A DNA stretch of 64,000 bases from Variovorax paradoxus_P (GTDB lineage Bacteria; Pseudomonadota; Gammaproteobacteria; Burkholderiales; Burkholderiaceae_C): the NCBI RefSeq assembly GCF_050627025.1, contig NZ_CP192472.1; one strand, given 5' to 3'. A program made the translations under genes and the position numbers. The notes beneath the pieces were generated by a model. The model was not told where the DNA came from and did no database searches. It saw nothing but the letters and a program-made list of their open reading frames with translations. Each line of letters begins with the position of its first letter. Position 1 is the stretch's first letter. Of the stretch, positions 16,603 to 24,787 are shown piece by piece.

Positions 16603-17466
16603 TCAACTCCGCTTGGCTTCCCGGTAGAGCTTTTCCACCTTCGGCAGGTTGGCTTCGAGCTTCTGGATGCGGTCCGGCCCGCTCGGGTGGGTAGAAAGAA
16701 AACTCAGCCCGCCCTGGTTCTTCGACGCCGTGGCCATCTTCTTCCAGAGCGATACCGAGGCCTGCGGGTCGTAGCCGGCACGGGCCGCCAGTTCGAGGCC
16801 CACCAGATCGGCCTCGGTCTCATCGCTGCGGCTGAACTTGAGGGTAATCAGCTGCGTGCCGGCACGGGCCGCCAGGTCGCCCATCTGGCCCAGCCCCAGC
16901 AGTTGCGCACCGATGGAAAGCGCGGCGCCGGTGCCGGCGCTCTTGGCGAGGCGGGCGCGCGCATGCTCGCGCAGCGCATGGGCCATTTCGTGGCCCATCA
17001 CCATCGCAACCTCGTCGTCGCTGAGCTTGAGCTGTTCGAGGATGCCGGTGAAGAAAGCGATCTTGCCGCCCGGCATGCAGAAGGCGTTGATCTGCTTGCT
17101 GCCGATGAGGTTGACCTCCCACTTCCACTCGCGCGCCCGCGTGTTCCAGGGCGTGGCAAAGGGAATCAGGCGGTTGGCGATGGTGCGCAGCCTCTGCAGC
17201 TGTGCGTTGCCGTCACCCGCGAGCGCGTTCTTGGCGCGCGCCTGCTGCAGCAGTTGCCCGTATTGCTGCACACCGGCCGCCTCGACGCGGTCGGCCGGCA
17301 CCAGGTTGCGCGCCACCGATGCATTGCCAACGTTGACCTGCGCCAGCGCAGGCCCGCCGAGCGCCGCGCCCGCTGCGGCAAGCAGGAAGGCCCGCCGCGG
17401 CTGCCAGGCCGAGAGGCGGGAGACCGAAGCCGTGGAAGGAACAGGGAGCTCGCATCGTGTGCACAT
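16603..17466 (-). CDS. M48-family metalloprotease, exported
   Basis: A 287-residue peptidase of the M48 (HtpX/BepA/LoiP-like) family. The zinc motif HEMAH (HExxH) lies near residue 165, and the downstream zinc Glu is in SRSDETEADLVGLELAARAGYDP. The start at 17466 gives MCTRCELP..., then a twin-Arg-containing hydrophobic export segment (QPRRAFLLAAAGAALGGPALAQ). LSTHPSGPDRIQKLE is the conserved family C-terminal block. By family it is a periplasmic protease in envelope protein quality control. It is transcribed divergently from the AmpG-like gene. Confidence 0.92.
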   Translation of the reverse strand: MCTRCELPVPSTASVSRLSAWQPRRAFLLAAAGAALGGPALAQVNVGNASVARNLVPADRVEAAGVQQYGQLLQQARAKNALAGDGNAQLQRLRTIANRLIPFATPWNTRAREWKWEVNLIGSKQINAFCMPGGKIAFFTGILEQLKLSDDEVAMVMGHEMAHALREHARARLAKSAGTGAALSIGAQLLGLGQMGDLAARAGTQLITLKFSRSDETEADLVGLELAARAGYDPQASVSLWKKMATASKNQGGLSFLSTHPSGPDRIQKLEANLPKVEKLYREAKRS

Positions 17467-17542
17467 GCGCGGATCATAGGAACAATTGCCGACAAAAAGA
17501 CGGCTCGGCGCACGGCGCGCCCTCATGGACAATCCGGGGTTC

Positions 17543-18910
17543 ATGTCTGCCCAGCCTGCCGAAACCCCCACCGCCTCTTCCCTGCCCTGGCGCGATGCGC
17601 TGAAGGTCTATCTCGAGCCCGCCACCCTGCGCATGCTGGCGCTCGGCTTTTCGGCCGGCCTGCCGCTGCTGCTGGTGCTGGGCACGCTGAGCTTTCGCCT
17701 GCGGGAGGCGGGTATCGACCGCACCACCATCGGCTACCTGAGTTGGGTGGGCCTGGCCTACGGCTTCAAATGGGTCTGGGCACCGCTGGTCGACCGGCTG
17801 CCGCTGCCGCCGCTCACCACGCTGCTCGGACGCCGGCGCGGCTGGCTGCTGCTGGCGCAGGCACTGGTGATTGCGGGGCTCGTGGGCATGGCGCTCAGCG
17901 ATCCGCGCCAGGGGCTGGTTCCGCTGATCTGGTGCGCACTGCTGGTGGCCTTCGGCTCGGCCACCCAAGACATTGCGCTCGACGCCTTTCGCATCGAGTC
18001 GGCCGAAACCCGCAAGCAGGCCGCGCTTGCCGCTGCCTACCAGACAGGCTACCGGCTCGCGATGATCTGGGCCGGCGCGGGCGTGCTGTGGGTGGCGGCC
18101 TGGGCCGAGGTGACGCCTGTGGCCGGCGCCACGGGCGCGGCGGCGTACCAGAACGGCGCCTGGAAAACCGCGTACCTGGTCATGGCAGCGTCCATGGCGG
18201 TGGGCGTGCTCACGGTGCTGCTCTCGCCGGAGCCGGTGCGGCGCGCGCTGCCCAAGGCAAAGAACGCGGCCGAGTGGCTGCAGGGCGTGCTCATCGAGCC
18301 CTTTGCCGATTTCATCCGCCGCTACAAGTGGCAAGCCGCGCTCATCCTCGCGCTGATTGCCATCTACCGCATCAGCGACGTGGTGATGGGCATCATGGCG
18401 AACCCGTTCTATGTGGACATGGGCTTTACCAAGGACGAGGTGGCCACCGTCAGCAAGATCTACGGCGTGGTGATGACGCTGGCCGGCGCCTTCGTGGGCG
18501 GCGTGCTGTCGATGCGACTGGGCGTGATGCGCGTGCTGATGCTGGGCGCGGTGCTCAGCGCCGCGAGCAACCTGCTCTTTGCCTGGCTGGCCTCGCGCGG
18601 GCATGACCTCACGGCGCTGATTGCCGTGGTGTCGGCCGACAACCTGGCCGGCGGCATAGCCTCGGCCGCCTTCATTGCCTATCTCTCGAGCCTGACGAAC
18701 ATCAGTTATTCGGCCACCCAGTACGCCCTGTTCAGCTCGCTGATGCTGCTGCTGCCGAAGTTCATTGCCGGCTACTCGGGCCTTTTTGTAGACGCCTACG
18801 GCTACGCCCGGTTCTTCACCGGCACGGCCCTTTTGGGGGTGCCGGTGCTGCTGCTGGTGGCATTGGCCGCCCGGATCACCACGGCCAAAGCCCCTGCCGG
18901 GCGTCAATAG
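17543..18910 (+). CDS. AmpG-like MFS permease (muropeptide transporter family)
   Basis: A 455-residue inner-membrane protein with about 12 hydrophobic segments. The AmpG hallmarks are ALGFSAGLPLLLVLGTLSFRLREAGID at the N terminus, YLSWVGLAYGFKWVWAPLVDR and a SATQDIALDAFRIE loop. AmpG proteins import anhydro-muropeptides for cell-wall recycling. Some homologues in this family carry other cargo, so the substrate is a family inference. The start at 17543 (MSAQPAE) is preferred by homology; 17525 is an alternative ATG. The gene is divergent from the M48 protease. Confidence 0.88.
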   Translation: MSAQPAETPTASSLPWRDALKVYLEPATLRMLALGFSAGLPLLLVLGTLSFRLREAGIDRTTIGYLSWVGLAYGFKWVWAPLVDRLPLPPLTTLLGRRRGWLLLAQALVIAGLVGMALSDPRQGLVPLIWCALLVAFGSATQDIALDAFRIESAETRKQAALAAAYQTGYRLAMIWAGAGVLWVAAWAEVTPVAGATGAAAYQNGAWKTAYLVMAASMAVGVLTVLLSPEPVRRALPKAKNAAEWLQGVLIEPFADFIRRYKWQAALILALIAIYRISDVVMGIMANPFYVDMGFTKDEVATVSKIYGVVMTLAGAFVGGVLSMRLGVMRVLMLGAVLSAASNLLFAWLASRGHDLTALIAVVSADNLAGGIASAAFIAYLSSLTNISYSATQYALFSSLMLLLPKFIAGYSGLFVDAYGYARFFTGTALLGVPVLLLVALAARITTAKAPAGRQ

Positions 18911-18992
18911 ACCACGGGCCTTTCAGGAAAACAGCTGACGCTGGAGGCCCCATACAACTGGTAGGCTGTGACTTTCCGGTTACCTTTCGCAT

Positions 18993-19005
18993 CGCTTTCA
19001 AAGCG
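18993..19005. promoter_or_regulatory. Short palindrome upstream of the ketoacyl synthase operon
   Basis: CGCTTT-C-AAAGCG, a perfect inverted repeat around one base, lies 33 bp before the GTG start and is followed directly by an AT-rich TTTAATTT that could be a -10 element. A role as operator or promoter is a guess from position. Confidence 0.3.
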
Positions 19006-19037
19006 TTTAATTTCGCCCGAAACCCACGACAAGCAAC

Positions 19038-20240
19038 GTGCCGCCACGCATTTCTCCCCTTCAGATCAGCGCCTTCACGGCCACTTCGGCCGTCGGTGTC
19101 GGCAAGGAGCCGCTCGCCGAGGCGCTTGCCAATTCGCGCAGCGGCTTGCGCGCCAACGATTTCGGCGAAGCGCCGTTGCCCACCTGGATAGGCCGGGTCG
19201 ACGGGCTCGAAGACATCCGCCTTCCGGAGGCGCTGGCCTCCTGGGATTGCCGCAATAACCGGCTCGCGTGGCTCGGCTTGCATGCCGACGGGTTCCCCGA
19301 GGCTGTGGCCGCCGCGCGGGCCAGGTACGGCGCCTCGCGCATCGCGCTCATCCTGGGTACATCGACGTCCAGCATCGGCGAAACCGAACTGGCCTACACC
19401 CAGCTCGACGCCGAGGGGCTCTTTCCGGCAGACCAGCGCCGGCCGGCAGTGCACACGCCGCATTCGCTGGCCATGTTCGTGCAAGAGGTGCTCGGGCTCA
19501 CGGGCCCGAGCGAGACGATTTCAACGGCGTGCTCATCGAGCGCCAAGGTGTTCGCCTCGGCCGAGCGGCTGATCCGCCTTGGGCTGGCCGACGCCGCCGT
19601 GGTGGGCGGGGTGGACACGCTGTGCGGCAGTGTGCTGTTCGGCTTCAATTCGCTCGAACTGGTGTCGAGCGAACCGTGCCGGCCTTTCGACGCCGGCCGC
19701 AAAGGCATCAGCCTGGGCGAGGCGGCCGGCTTTGCGCTGGTGGAGCGCGTGCAGGACGACGCCAGTGCCCCGCTGCGACTGCTCGGCTACGGCGAAGCCA
19801 GCGATGCGCACCACATGTCGACGCCGCACCCCGAAGGCTTGGGCGCCGAACGTGCGCTCGACGAGGCACTGGCGCGCGCGGGCCTGGCGCCCGACGCCAT
19901 CGACTACATCAACATGCACGGCACCGCCAGCCAGAAGAACGACGAGGTCGAAGGCGCGCTGGTGGCGCGCCGCTTTCCGGCCACGACCCACGCCAGCTCG
20001 ACCAAGGGCTTCATGGGCCATACGCTGGGCGCGGCGGGCATCGTCGAGTCGGTAATCAGCCTGCTGGCGATCGAACGCGGGCTGATGCCCGGCACCGTGA
20101 ACACAAGCGAACTCGACACCGGCTTCGGGCCGCAGATCAAGCTGCAGCCCGCTCATGGCGAGGTGCGCTACGCACTGACCAACTCATTCGGCTTTGGCGG
20201 CAACAACTGCTCGCTGGTGTTCGGCAAGGCAGCCCAATGA
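19038..20240 (+). CDS. Beta-ketoacyl-ACP synthase (FabB/FabF-like, specialised)
   Basis: A 400-residue condensing enzyme. The catalytic Cys is in ETISTACSSSAKVF, the first His in NMHGTASQKNDEVEG, the Lys in SSTKGFMGHTLGAAG with its own His, and the glycine-rich end is NSFGFGGNNCSLVFG. The set is therefore complete, and it should catalyse decarboxylative Claisen condensation on an acyl carrier protein. It resembles condensing enzymes of aryl-polyene and pigment clusters more than housekeeping FabF. The start is GTG (19038) with a weak ribosome-binding site; no ATG lies near it. The stop overlaps the next start as ATGA. No ACP, dehydratase or ketoreductase gene lies nearby. Confidence 0.88.
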   Translation: MPPRISPLQISAFTATSAVGVGKEPLAEALANSRSGLRANDFGEAPLPTWIGRVDGLEDIRLPEALASWDCRNNRLAWLGLHADGFPEAVAAARARYGASRIALILGTSTSSIGETELAYTQLDAEGLFPADQRRPAVHTPHSLAMFVQEVLGLTGPSETISTACSSSAKVFASAERLIRLGLADAAVVGGVDTLCGSVLFGFNSLELVSSEPCRPFDAGRKGISLGEAAGFALVERVQDDASAPLRLLGYGEASDAHHMSTPHPEGLGAERALDEALARAGLAPDAIDYINMHGTASQKNDEVEGALVARRFPATTHASSTKGFMGHTLGAAGIVESVISLLAIERGLMPGTVNTSELDTGFGPQIKLQPAHGEVRYALTNSFGFGGNNCSLVFGKAAQ

Positions 20241-21082
20241 CGGCCGCCAATCAGGCGGCTGCGAAGCCGCCCACCCTCTACATCGAAGGCCCGGCCTTCT
20301 GGACGCCCACGCTGCCAGGCTGGGAGGCCGCGCGCGCCGCCTTCCGCGGTGAAGGCGCGCTCGCCGATCCGCCGGCCAAGCGCCCTTCGCCCCAGGTGCT
20401 GGCACCCGCCGAGCGCCGCCGCGCACCCGACACCGTGGCGCTTGCACTCGAGGTGGCCGCCGCATCGATGGCGGGCGCGGGCCGCAATGCGGCCGACGTG
20501 CCCTGCGTGTTCGTCTCGGCGCACGGCGATCTTTCGATCAACGACTACATGTGCAGCACGCTCGCGACCGACCCGACGGTGCTGTCGCCCACGCGTTTTC
20601 ACAACTCGGTGCACAACGCGGCGGTGGGCTACTGGACCATCGGCACCGGCTGCATGGCGGCCAGCAATTCTGTTTCGGCCTACGAAAACAGCTTTGCCGC
20701 CGGCCTGCTCGAAGCAGCGGTGCAATGCGCAGCCGACCAATCGCCGGTGCTGCTGGTGGGCTACGACACGCCCACCGTGGGCGCGCTCACCTCCGTCACC
20801 GACAGCCAAGGCCTCCTGGCCGTGGCGCTGGTGATTGCGCCCGAGCGCACCGAGCGCACCGTCGCATCGTTCGACTGGTCGATAGAAAGCGGCAACGGCA
20901 GCGCACCCACGCCGCTTTCGGACGCCGCAAAGACCCTGGCGCACATCAACCCGATGGCGCATGCGCTCGGCCTCTTCGAATCGCTGGCGCGCCTGGCGGA
21001 CGACGGCGCGCCTGCGCCGCTGGGCCTTCCGCTTTCTTCCACCCTGGCGCTGCAGCTGCAACTGCAGCAGGTGCGGGACTGA
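20237..21082 (+). CDS. Ketoacyl-synthase-like chain-length-factor protein
   Basis: A 281-residue protein of the Ketoacyl-synt_2 type (beta-ketoacyl synthase chain length factor of aryl-polyene-like clusters). It has only the N-terminal thiolase-half pattern: SAHGDLSINDYMCSTLA, HNSVHNAAVGYWTIGTGCMAASNSVSAYENSFAAGL. A Cys occupies the nucleophile region, but the two active-site His motifs of a full synthase are missing. It probably partners the synthase encoded upstream, whose stop codon overlaps its start. Function by family is heterodimer partner setting chain length; not demonstrated here. Confidence 0.8.
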   Translation: MTAANQAAAKPPTLYIEGPAFWTPTLPGWEAARAAFRGEGALADPPAKRPSPQVLAPAERRRAPDTVALALEVAAASMAGAGRNAADVPCVFVSAHGDLSINDYMCSTLATDPTVLSPTRFHNSVHNAAVGYWTIGTGCMAASNSVSAYENSFAAGLLEAAVQCAADQSPVLLVGYDTPTVGALTSVTDSQGLLAVALVIAPERTERTVASFDWSIESGNGSAPTPLSDAAKTLAHINPMAHALGLFESLARLADDGAPAPLGLPLSSTLALQLQLQQVRD

Positions 21083-21088
21083 GGTTCC

Positions 21089-22795
21089 ATGACAGGCACT
21101 GCGCATACATGTGACGCAGTGATCATGGGCGGCGGGCTCGCGGGCCTCACGCTGGCGCTGCAGCTCAAGCAGCGCTTCGACGACATCGACGTGCTGGTGC
21201 TGGAGCGGCGCAAGCATCCGGTGCCGCATGCGGCCCACAAGGTGGGCGAGTCGTCGGTGGAAATCGGCGCGCACTATTTCGACACCGTGCTCGGCCTCAA
21301 GCCGCACATGGACAGCGCGCAGCTGCGCAAGTTCGGCTTCCGCTTTTTCTTCAGCGAAGGACGCAGCGACATCGACCAGGTCACCGAGATCGGCGCGAGC
21401 CGCTACCTGGCGGTGCCCAGCTACCAGATCGACCGCGGCATCTTCGAGAACTATCTTGCCGAGGAGGCCGTTCGGCGCGGGGTGCGATTCGACGACGCCG
21501 CGCTGGTGCGCCGCGTCGAACTGGCCCCTGACGCCAAGGCGCCGCATCGCATCGAATGGTCACGCGGCGACGAGACGCACAGCGCCGAAGCGCGGTGGAT
21601 CATCGATGCCTGCGGGCGTGCCGGGCTTCTCAAGCGCAAGCTGGGGCTCGCCGAGGCCAATGCGCACGATGTGAATGCGGTGTGGTTTCGCATCGGCGAA
21701 CGCATTTCCATCGACGACTGGAGCGACAGCGCCGACTGGCAGGCGCGCTGCAATCCCCGCGCGCGGTGGCTTTCGACCAACCACCTGGTGGGCGCCGGCT
21801 ACTGGGCGTGGCTGATTCCACTGGCTTCGGGCTCCCACTCCGTAGGCATCGTGGCCGACCCCAAGCTGCATCCGCTGGACACCATCGACACCTTCGAAAA
21901 AGCGATGCAGTGGTTTGCCACCTATCAACCGCGCCTGCATGAAGCGCTCGACGACAAGCGGCACCTGCTGCAGGACTTTGCCTTTCTCAAGCACTTTTCG
22001 TACGGCTGCAAGCAAGTGTTCTCGGGCCAACGCTGGGCACTGACGGGCGAGGCCGGGTTGTTTCTCGACCCGTTCTATTCGCCGGGCAGCGACTTCATTG
22101 CAATGAGCAACACCTACATCACCGACCTGGTGGCGCACGACCGCGCAGGCCGCTCGGTGGAGGCGCGCGCGCAGCTGTACGACCAGATCTACCACTCGTT
22201 CTACGAGAGCACCCTGGCGCTCTACCAGGACCAATACCCCCTGTTCGGCGACCCCGAGGTGCTGCCTGTGAAGGTGATATGGGACTACGCCTACTACTGG
22301 GGCGTGCTGTCGCAAATCTTCTTCCAGCAACGGCTCACCGACCTGATGCTGCTCGGCAGCCTGAAGGAAGAGCTGCAGCATTGCCAGCACCTGAACCTGG
22401 CGGTGCAGCAGTTGATGCGCGCATGGTCTGCCGCCAGCCCCAGGCGCAATGCGCCTGTCATGCTCGACCAGGCCGCAATGCCATGGTTTGCCGAACTCAA
22501 CCGGAGCCTGAAAGACCCACGGCTGGATGATGCCGGCTTCAAGGCGCGCATCCGGGCTTCGACCGCCCAGTTGCGGCAGCTCGCGCGCGAAATCCTGGAG
22601 CGGGCCCGGGCCGACAATGCCGACCTCGGCGACTGCACCCTTCCCTCGATTCTCGAAGAGAACATGTCTTCGCCACCCGCCCCTGTAGAGGGCGGCGCTA
22701 TGCTTTTTGCAGCGCTTCCGGTTGACCCGAAGAAGCCGCGTTTACCCAACTTTACGGAGCGTTCAAGCCCCGTTGCCCCCCGTGCACGACCATGA
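21089..22795 (+). CDS. Halogenase-like FAD-dependent oxidoreductase
   Basis: A 568-residue flavoprotein of the flavin-dependent halogenase superfamily. The N-terminal dinucleotide fold has GxGxxG (VIMGGGLAGL, residues 12-20). VGESSVE corresponds to the family VGES block. The halogenase hallmark WxWxIP is present as WAWLIP at 239-244. ALTGEAGLFLDPFYSPGSDFIA is the second FAD contact. The conserved Lys expected after the first glycine-phenylalanine stretch (GFxxKxG) is not apparent: residues 83-91 read GFRFFFSEG. True halogenation is therefore doubtful, and an oxygenase or oxidase acting on a carrier-bound acyl chain is an alternative. It is coupled to the two synthases (6-bp gap), and its stop overlaps the response-regulator start. 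Confidence 0.8.
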   Translation: MTGTAHTCDAVIMGGGLAGLTLALQLKQRFDDIDVLVLERRKHPVPHAAHKVGESSVEIGAHYFDTVLGLKPHMDSAQLRKFGFRFFFSEGRSDIDQVTEIGASRYLAVPSYQIDRGIFENYLAEEAVRRGVRFDDAALVRRVELAPDAKAPHRIEWSRGDETHSAEARWIIDACGRAGLLKRKLGLAEANAHDVNAVWFRIGERISIDDWSDSADWQARCNPRARWLSTNHLVGAGYWAWLIPLASGSHSVGIVADPKLHPLDTIDTFEKAMQWFATYQPRLHEALDDKRHLLQDFAFLKHFSYGCKQVFSGQRWALTGEAGLFLDPFYSPGSDFIAMSNTYITDLVAHDRAGRSVEARAQLYDQIYHSFYESTLALYQDQYPLFGDPEVLPVKVIWDYAYYWGVLSQIFFQQRLTDLMLLGSLKEELQHCQHLNLAVQQLMRAWSAASPRRNAPVMLDQAAMPWFAELNRSLKDPRLDDAGFKARIRASTAQLRQLAREILERARADNADLGDCTLPSILEENMSSPPAPVEGGAMLFAALPVDPKKPRLPNFTERSSPVAPRARP

Positions 22796-23514
22796 AGCGC
22801 ATGAGCACCCCCCAACTCCTGATGATCGAAGACGACGCCCGCCTGGCGCAGATGGTGGGCGAATACCTGACGCAGTCGGGTTTTGCCTTCACGCATGCCG
22901 GCGACGGTGCGAGCGGCCTCGAGCAGCTGCAGCAGCACGCGCCCGACCTGGTAATCCTGGACCTGATGCTGCCCGACACCGACGGCCTTGAAATCTGCCG
23001 CCGCATCCGCTCGCTGCCCGCGCCGGCGTCGAAGGTGTCGGTGCTCATGCTCACCGCCAAGGGCGATCCCATGGACCGCATCATCGGCCTGGAGATCGGC
23101 GCAGACGACTACCTGCCCAAGCCCTTCGAGCCGCGCGAGCTGCTGGCGCGCATTCGCGCGGTGCTGCGCCGCCGCAGCGAAAACAGCGCCGACACCGAAG
23201 CCAGCACGGTCATGCGCTTCGGCACGCTCGAGATCGACCGCAATGCGCGCACCGTGGCGGCGGGCGGGGCGGTGGCCGACCTCACCTCCTACCAGTTCGA
23301 CTTGCTGGTTGCCATGGCCGAGCGCGCCGGCCGCGTGCTCACGCGCGACCAGATCATGGAAGCCGTGCGCGGCCGGGAGCTCGAAGCCTTCGACCGCTCG
23401 ATCGACGTGCACATGGGCCGCATCCGTGCCGCCATCGAGGTCGACGCCAAGAACCCGAAGCGCATTCTTACCGTGCGGGGCGTGGGCTACGTATTCGCCA
23501 AGCAGCAGGACTGA
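22792..23514 (+). CDS. OmpR/PhoB-family response regulator
   Basis: A 240-residue two-domain regulator. The receiver domain has the acidic pair in MIEDDARLA, phospho-acceptor Asp57 in VILDLMLPDTDG, the Thr in LMLTAKG and the Lys in DDYLPKPFEPREL. The C-terminal winged helix reads LTSYQFDLLVAMAERAGRVLTRDQIMEAVRG ... SIDVHMGRIRAAIE ... ILTVRGVGYVF. ATG 22792 overlaps the flavoprotein stop (ATGA). ATG 22801 is the alternative start. It resembles the CpxR/RstA group. The target genes are unknown; the overlapping lipid-type operon is one candidate. Confidence 0.93.
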   Translation: MKRMSTPQLLMIEDDARLAQMVGEYLTQSGFAFTHAGDGASGLEQLQQHAPDLVILDLMLPDTDGLEICRRIRSLPAPASKVSVLMLTAKGDPMDRIIGLEIGADDYLPKPFEPRELLARIRAVLRRRSENSADTEASTVMRFGTLEIDRNARTVAAGGAVADLTSYQFDLLVAMAERAGRVLTRDQIMEAVRGRELEAFDRSIDVHMGRIRAAIEVDAKNPKRILTVRGVGYVFAKQQD

Positions 23515-23521
23515 CCGGCTG

Positions 23522-24718
23522 ATGCTGCGCAGCCTGTACTCACGCCACCTGTACGTCCGCATCTGGCTTGCGGTGGTGGGCGGCGTCGTCATCCTCACGC
23601 TCATGGCCAACTGGATCGTGCGCGAAGCCGCCGAGGCCGAGCGCGAGCGCCTGGCGCCGGTGCCGCGCAACGTGGTGGTGCTCGATGCGCAAGACCGCAC
23701 CATCGGCAGCGGCAAGGCGCTGCGCGTGCCGGGCCAGGGGCTGGAGTTCGACGTGACGCTGAGCGACGGCAAGGCCATCACGCTGCGCGTGGCGCCGCGC
23801 GACCGGCCTTCGGGCACCGGCGGGTTCGCGCCATGGCGCACGCCTTTCGGGCTGGGCTGGATGATCGCGCTCGTCGGCATTGCCGTGGCGCTGGGCGTGT
23901 ACCCCATCGTGCGGCGGCTCACCCAGCGGCTGGAGACGCTGCAGCGCGGTGTGCAGCGCTGGGGCGAAGGCGACCTTTCGGTGCGCGTGATCGAAGAAGG
24001 GCAGGACGAAGTGGCTGATCTCTCCAAACGTTTCAACGCCTCGGCCGAACGCATCGAAAAACTGGTGCGCTCGCACAAATCGCTGCTGGCCAATGCATCG
24101 CACGAGCTGCGCTCGCCGCTCACCCGCATCCGCATGGGCCTGGAACTGATGGGCGACCGCCCGAGCCCCGCGGCGCGCGACGAAATTTCGCGCAACATCG
24201 GCGAGCTCGACCAGCTGATCGACGAGATCCTTCTGGCCAGCCGCCTCGACGCGAGCGAGGCCGACATGGGCACCATCGAGGCGGTCGACCTGACCGGGCT
24301 TGCGGCCGAAGAGTGCTCGCAGGTCAACGCCGAGCTCGACCTGGTGGAAGGTACCGACAACGCCAAGCTCACCGTGCCGGGCGTGTCGCGCCTGCTGCGC
24401 CGGGCCATCCGCAACCTGCTGGAGAACGCCCGCCGCTACGGCGCGGGCGAAATCTCGGTGGAGCTGGGCAATGCCAACGGCTTTGCCACCGTGCGCGTCA
24501 ACGATCGCGGGCCCGGCGTACCGGCCGCCTTGCGCGACCGCATCTTCGAGCCCTTCTACCGGCTGCCCGGCGCCAGCGAGCGCAACGGCGGCGTTGGCCT
24601 GGGGTTGGCGCTGGTGAAGTCGATTGCCGAGCGCCACGGCGGCAGCGTGCGCTGCGAAGAGCGCCCGGGCGGAGGCGCGAGCTTCGTCATCCGCCTGCCC
24701 ACGGCCAGCAACGGCTGA
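23522..24718 (+). CDS. Membrane sensor histidine kinase
   Basis: A 398-residue kinase. TM1 is at about residues 12-30, a short periplasmic segment of about 75 residues follows, TM2 is at about 110-130, then a HAMP domain. The H-box is NASHELRSPLTRIRM with His194. The HATPase domain has the N-box NLLENARRYG, the G1 box NDRGPGVP, an F-box in RIFEPFYRLPGA and the G2 box GGVGLGLALVKSIAERHGG. It is cognate to the response regulator 7 bp upstream. The small sensor domain is typical of CpxA/RstB-like envelope sensors. The signal is unknown. Confidence 0.93.
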   Translation: MLRSLYSRHLYVRIWLAVVGGVVILTLMANWIVREAAEAERERLAPVPRNVVVLDAQDRTIGSGKALRVPGQGLEFDVTLSDGKAITLRVAPRDRPSGTGGFAPWRTPFGLGWMIALVGIAVALGVYPIVRRLTQRLETLQRGVQRWGEGDLSVRVIEEGQDEVADLSKRFNASAERIEKLVRSHKSLLANASHELRSPLTRIRMGLELMGDRPSPAARDEISRNIGELDQLIDEILLASRLDASEADMGTIEAVDLTGLAAEECSQVNAELDLVEGTDNAKLTVPGVSRLLRRAIRNLLENARRYGAGEISVELGNANGFATVRVNDRGPGVPAALRDRIFEPFYRLPGASERNGGVGLGLALVKSIAERHGGSVRCEERPGGGASFVIRLPTASNG

Positions 24719-24787
24719 CCGGGGCGGCGGGCCTGCGGGCCTGTAGTCAGGTCGGGCTGCTGCGGCCCCACCTAAAATCCCGCCCCT

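Noticed and set aside
20349..20834. Overlapping frame on the plus strand within the chain-length-factor gene
   Set aside because: Arg/Ala/Pro-rich shadow frame. The synthase-like frame carries all conserved motifs.
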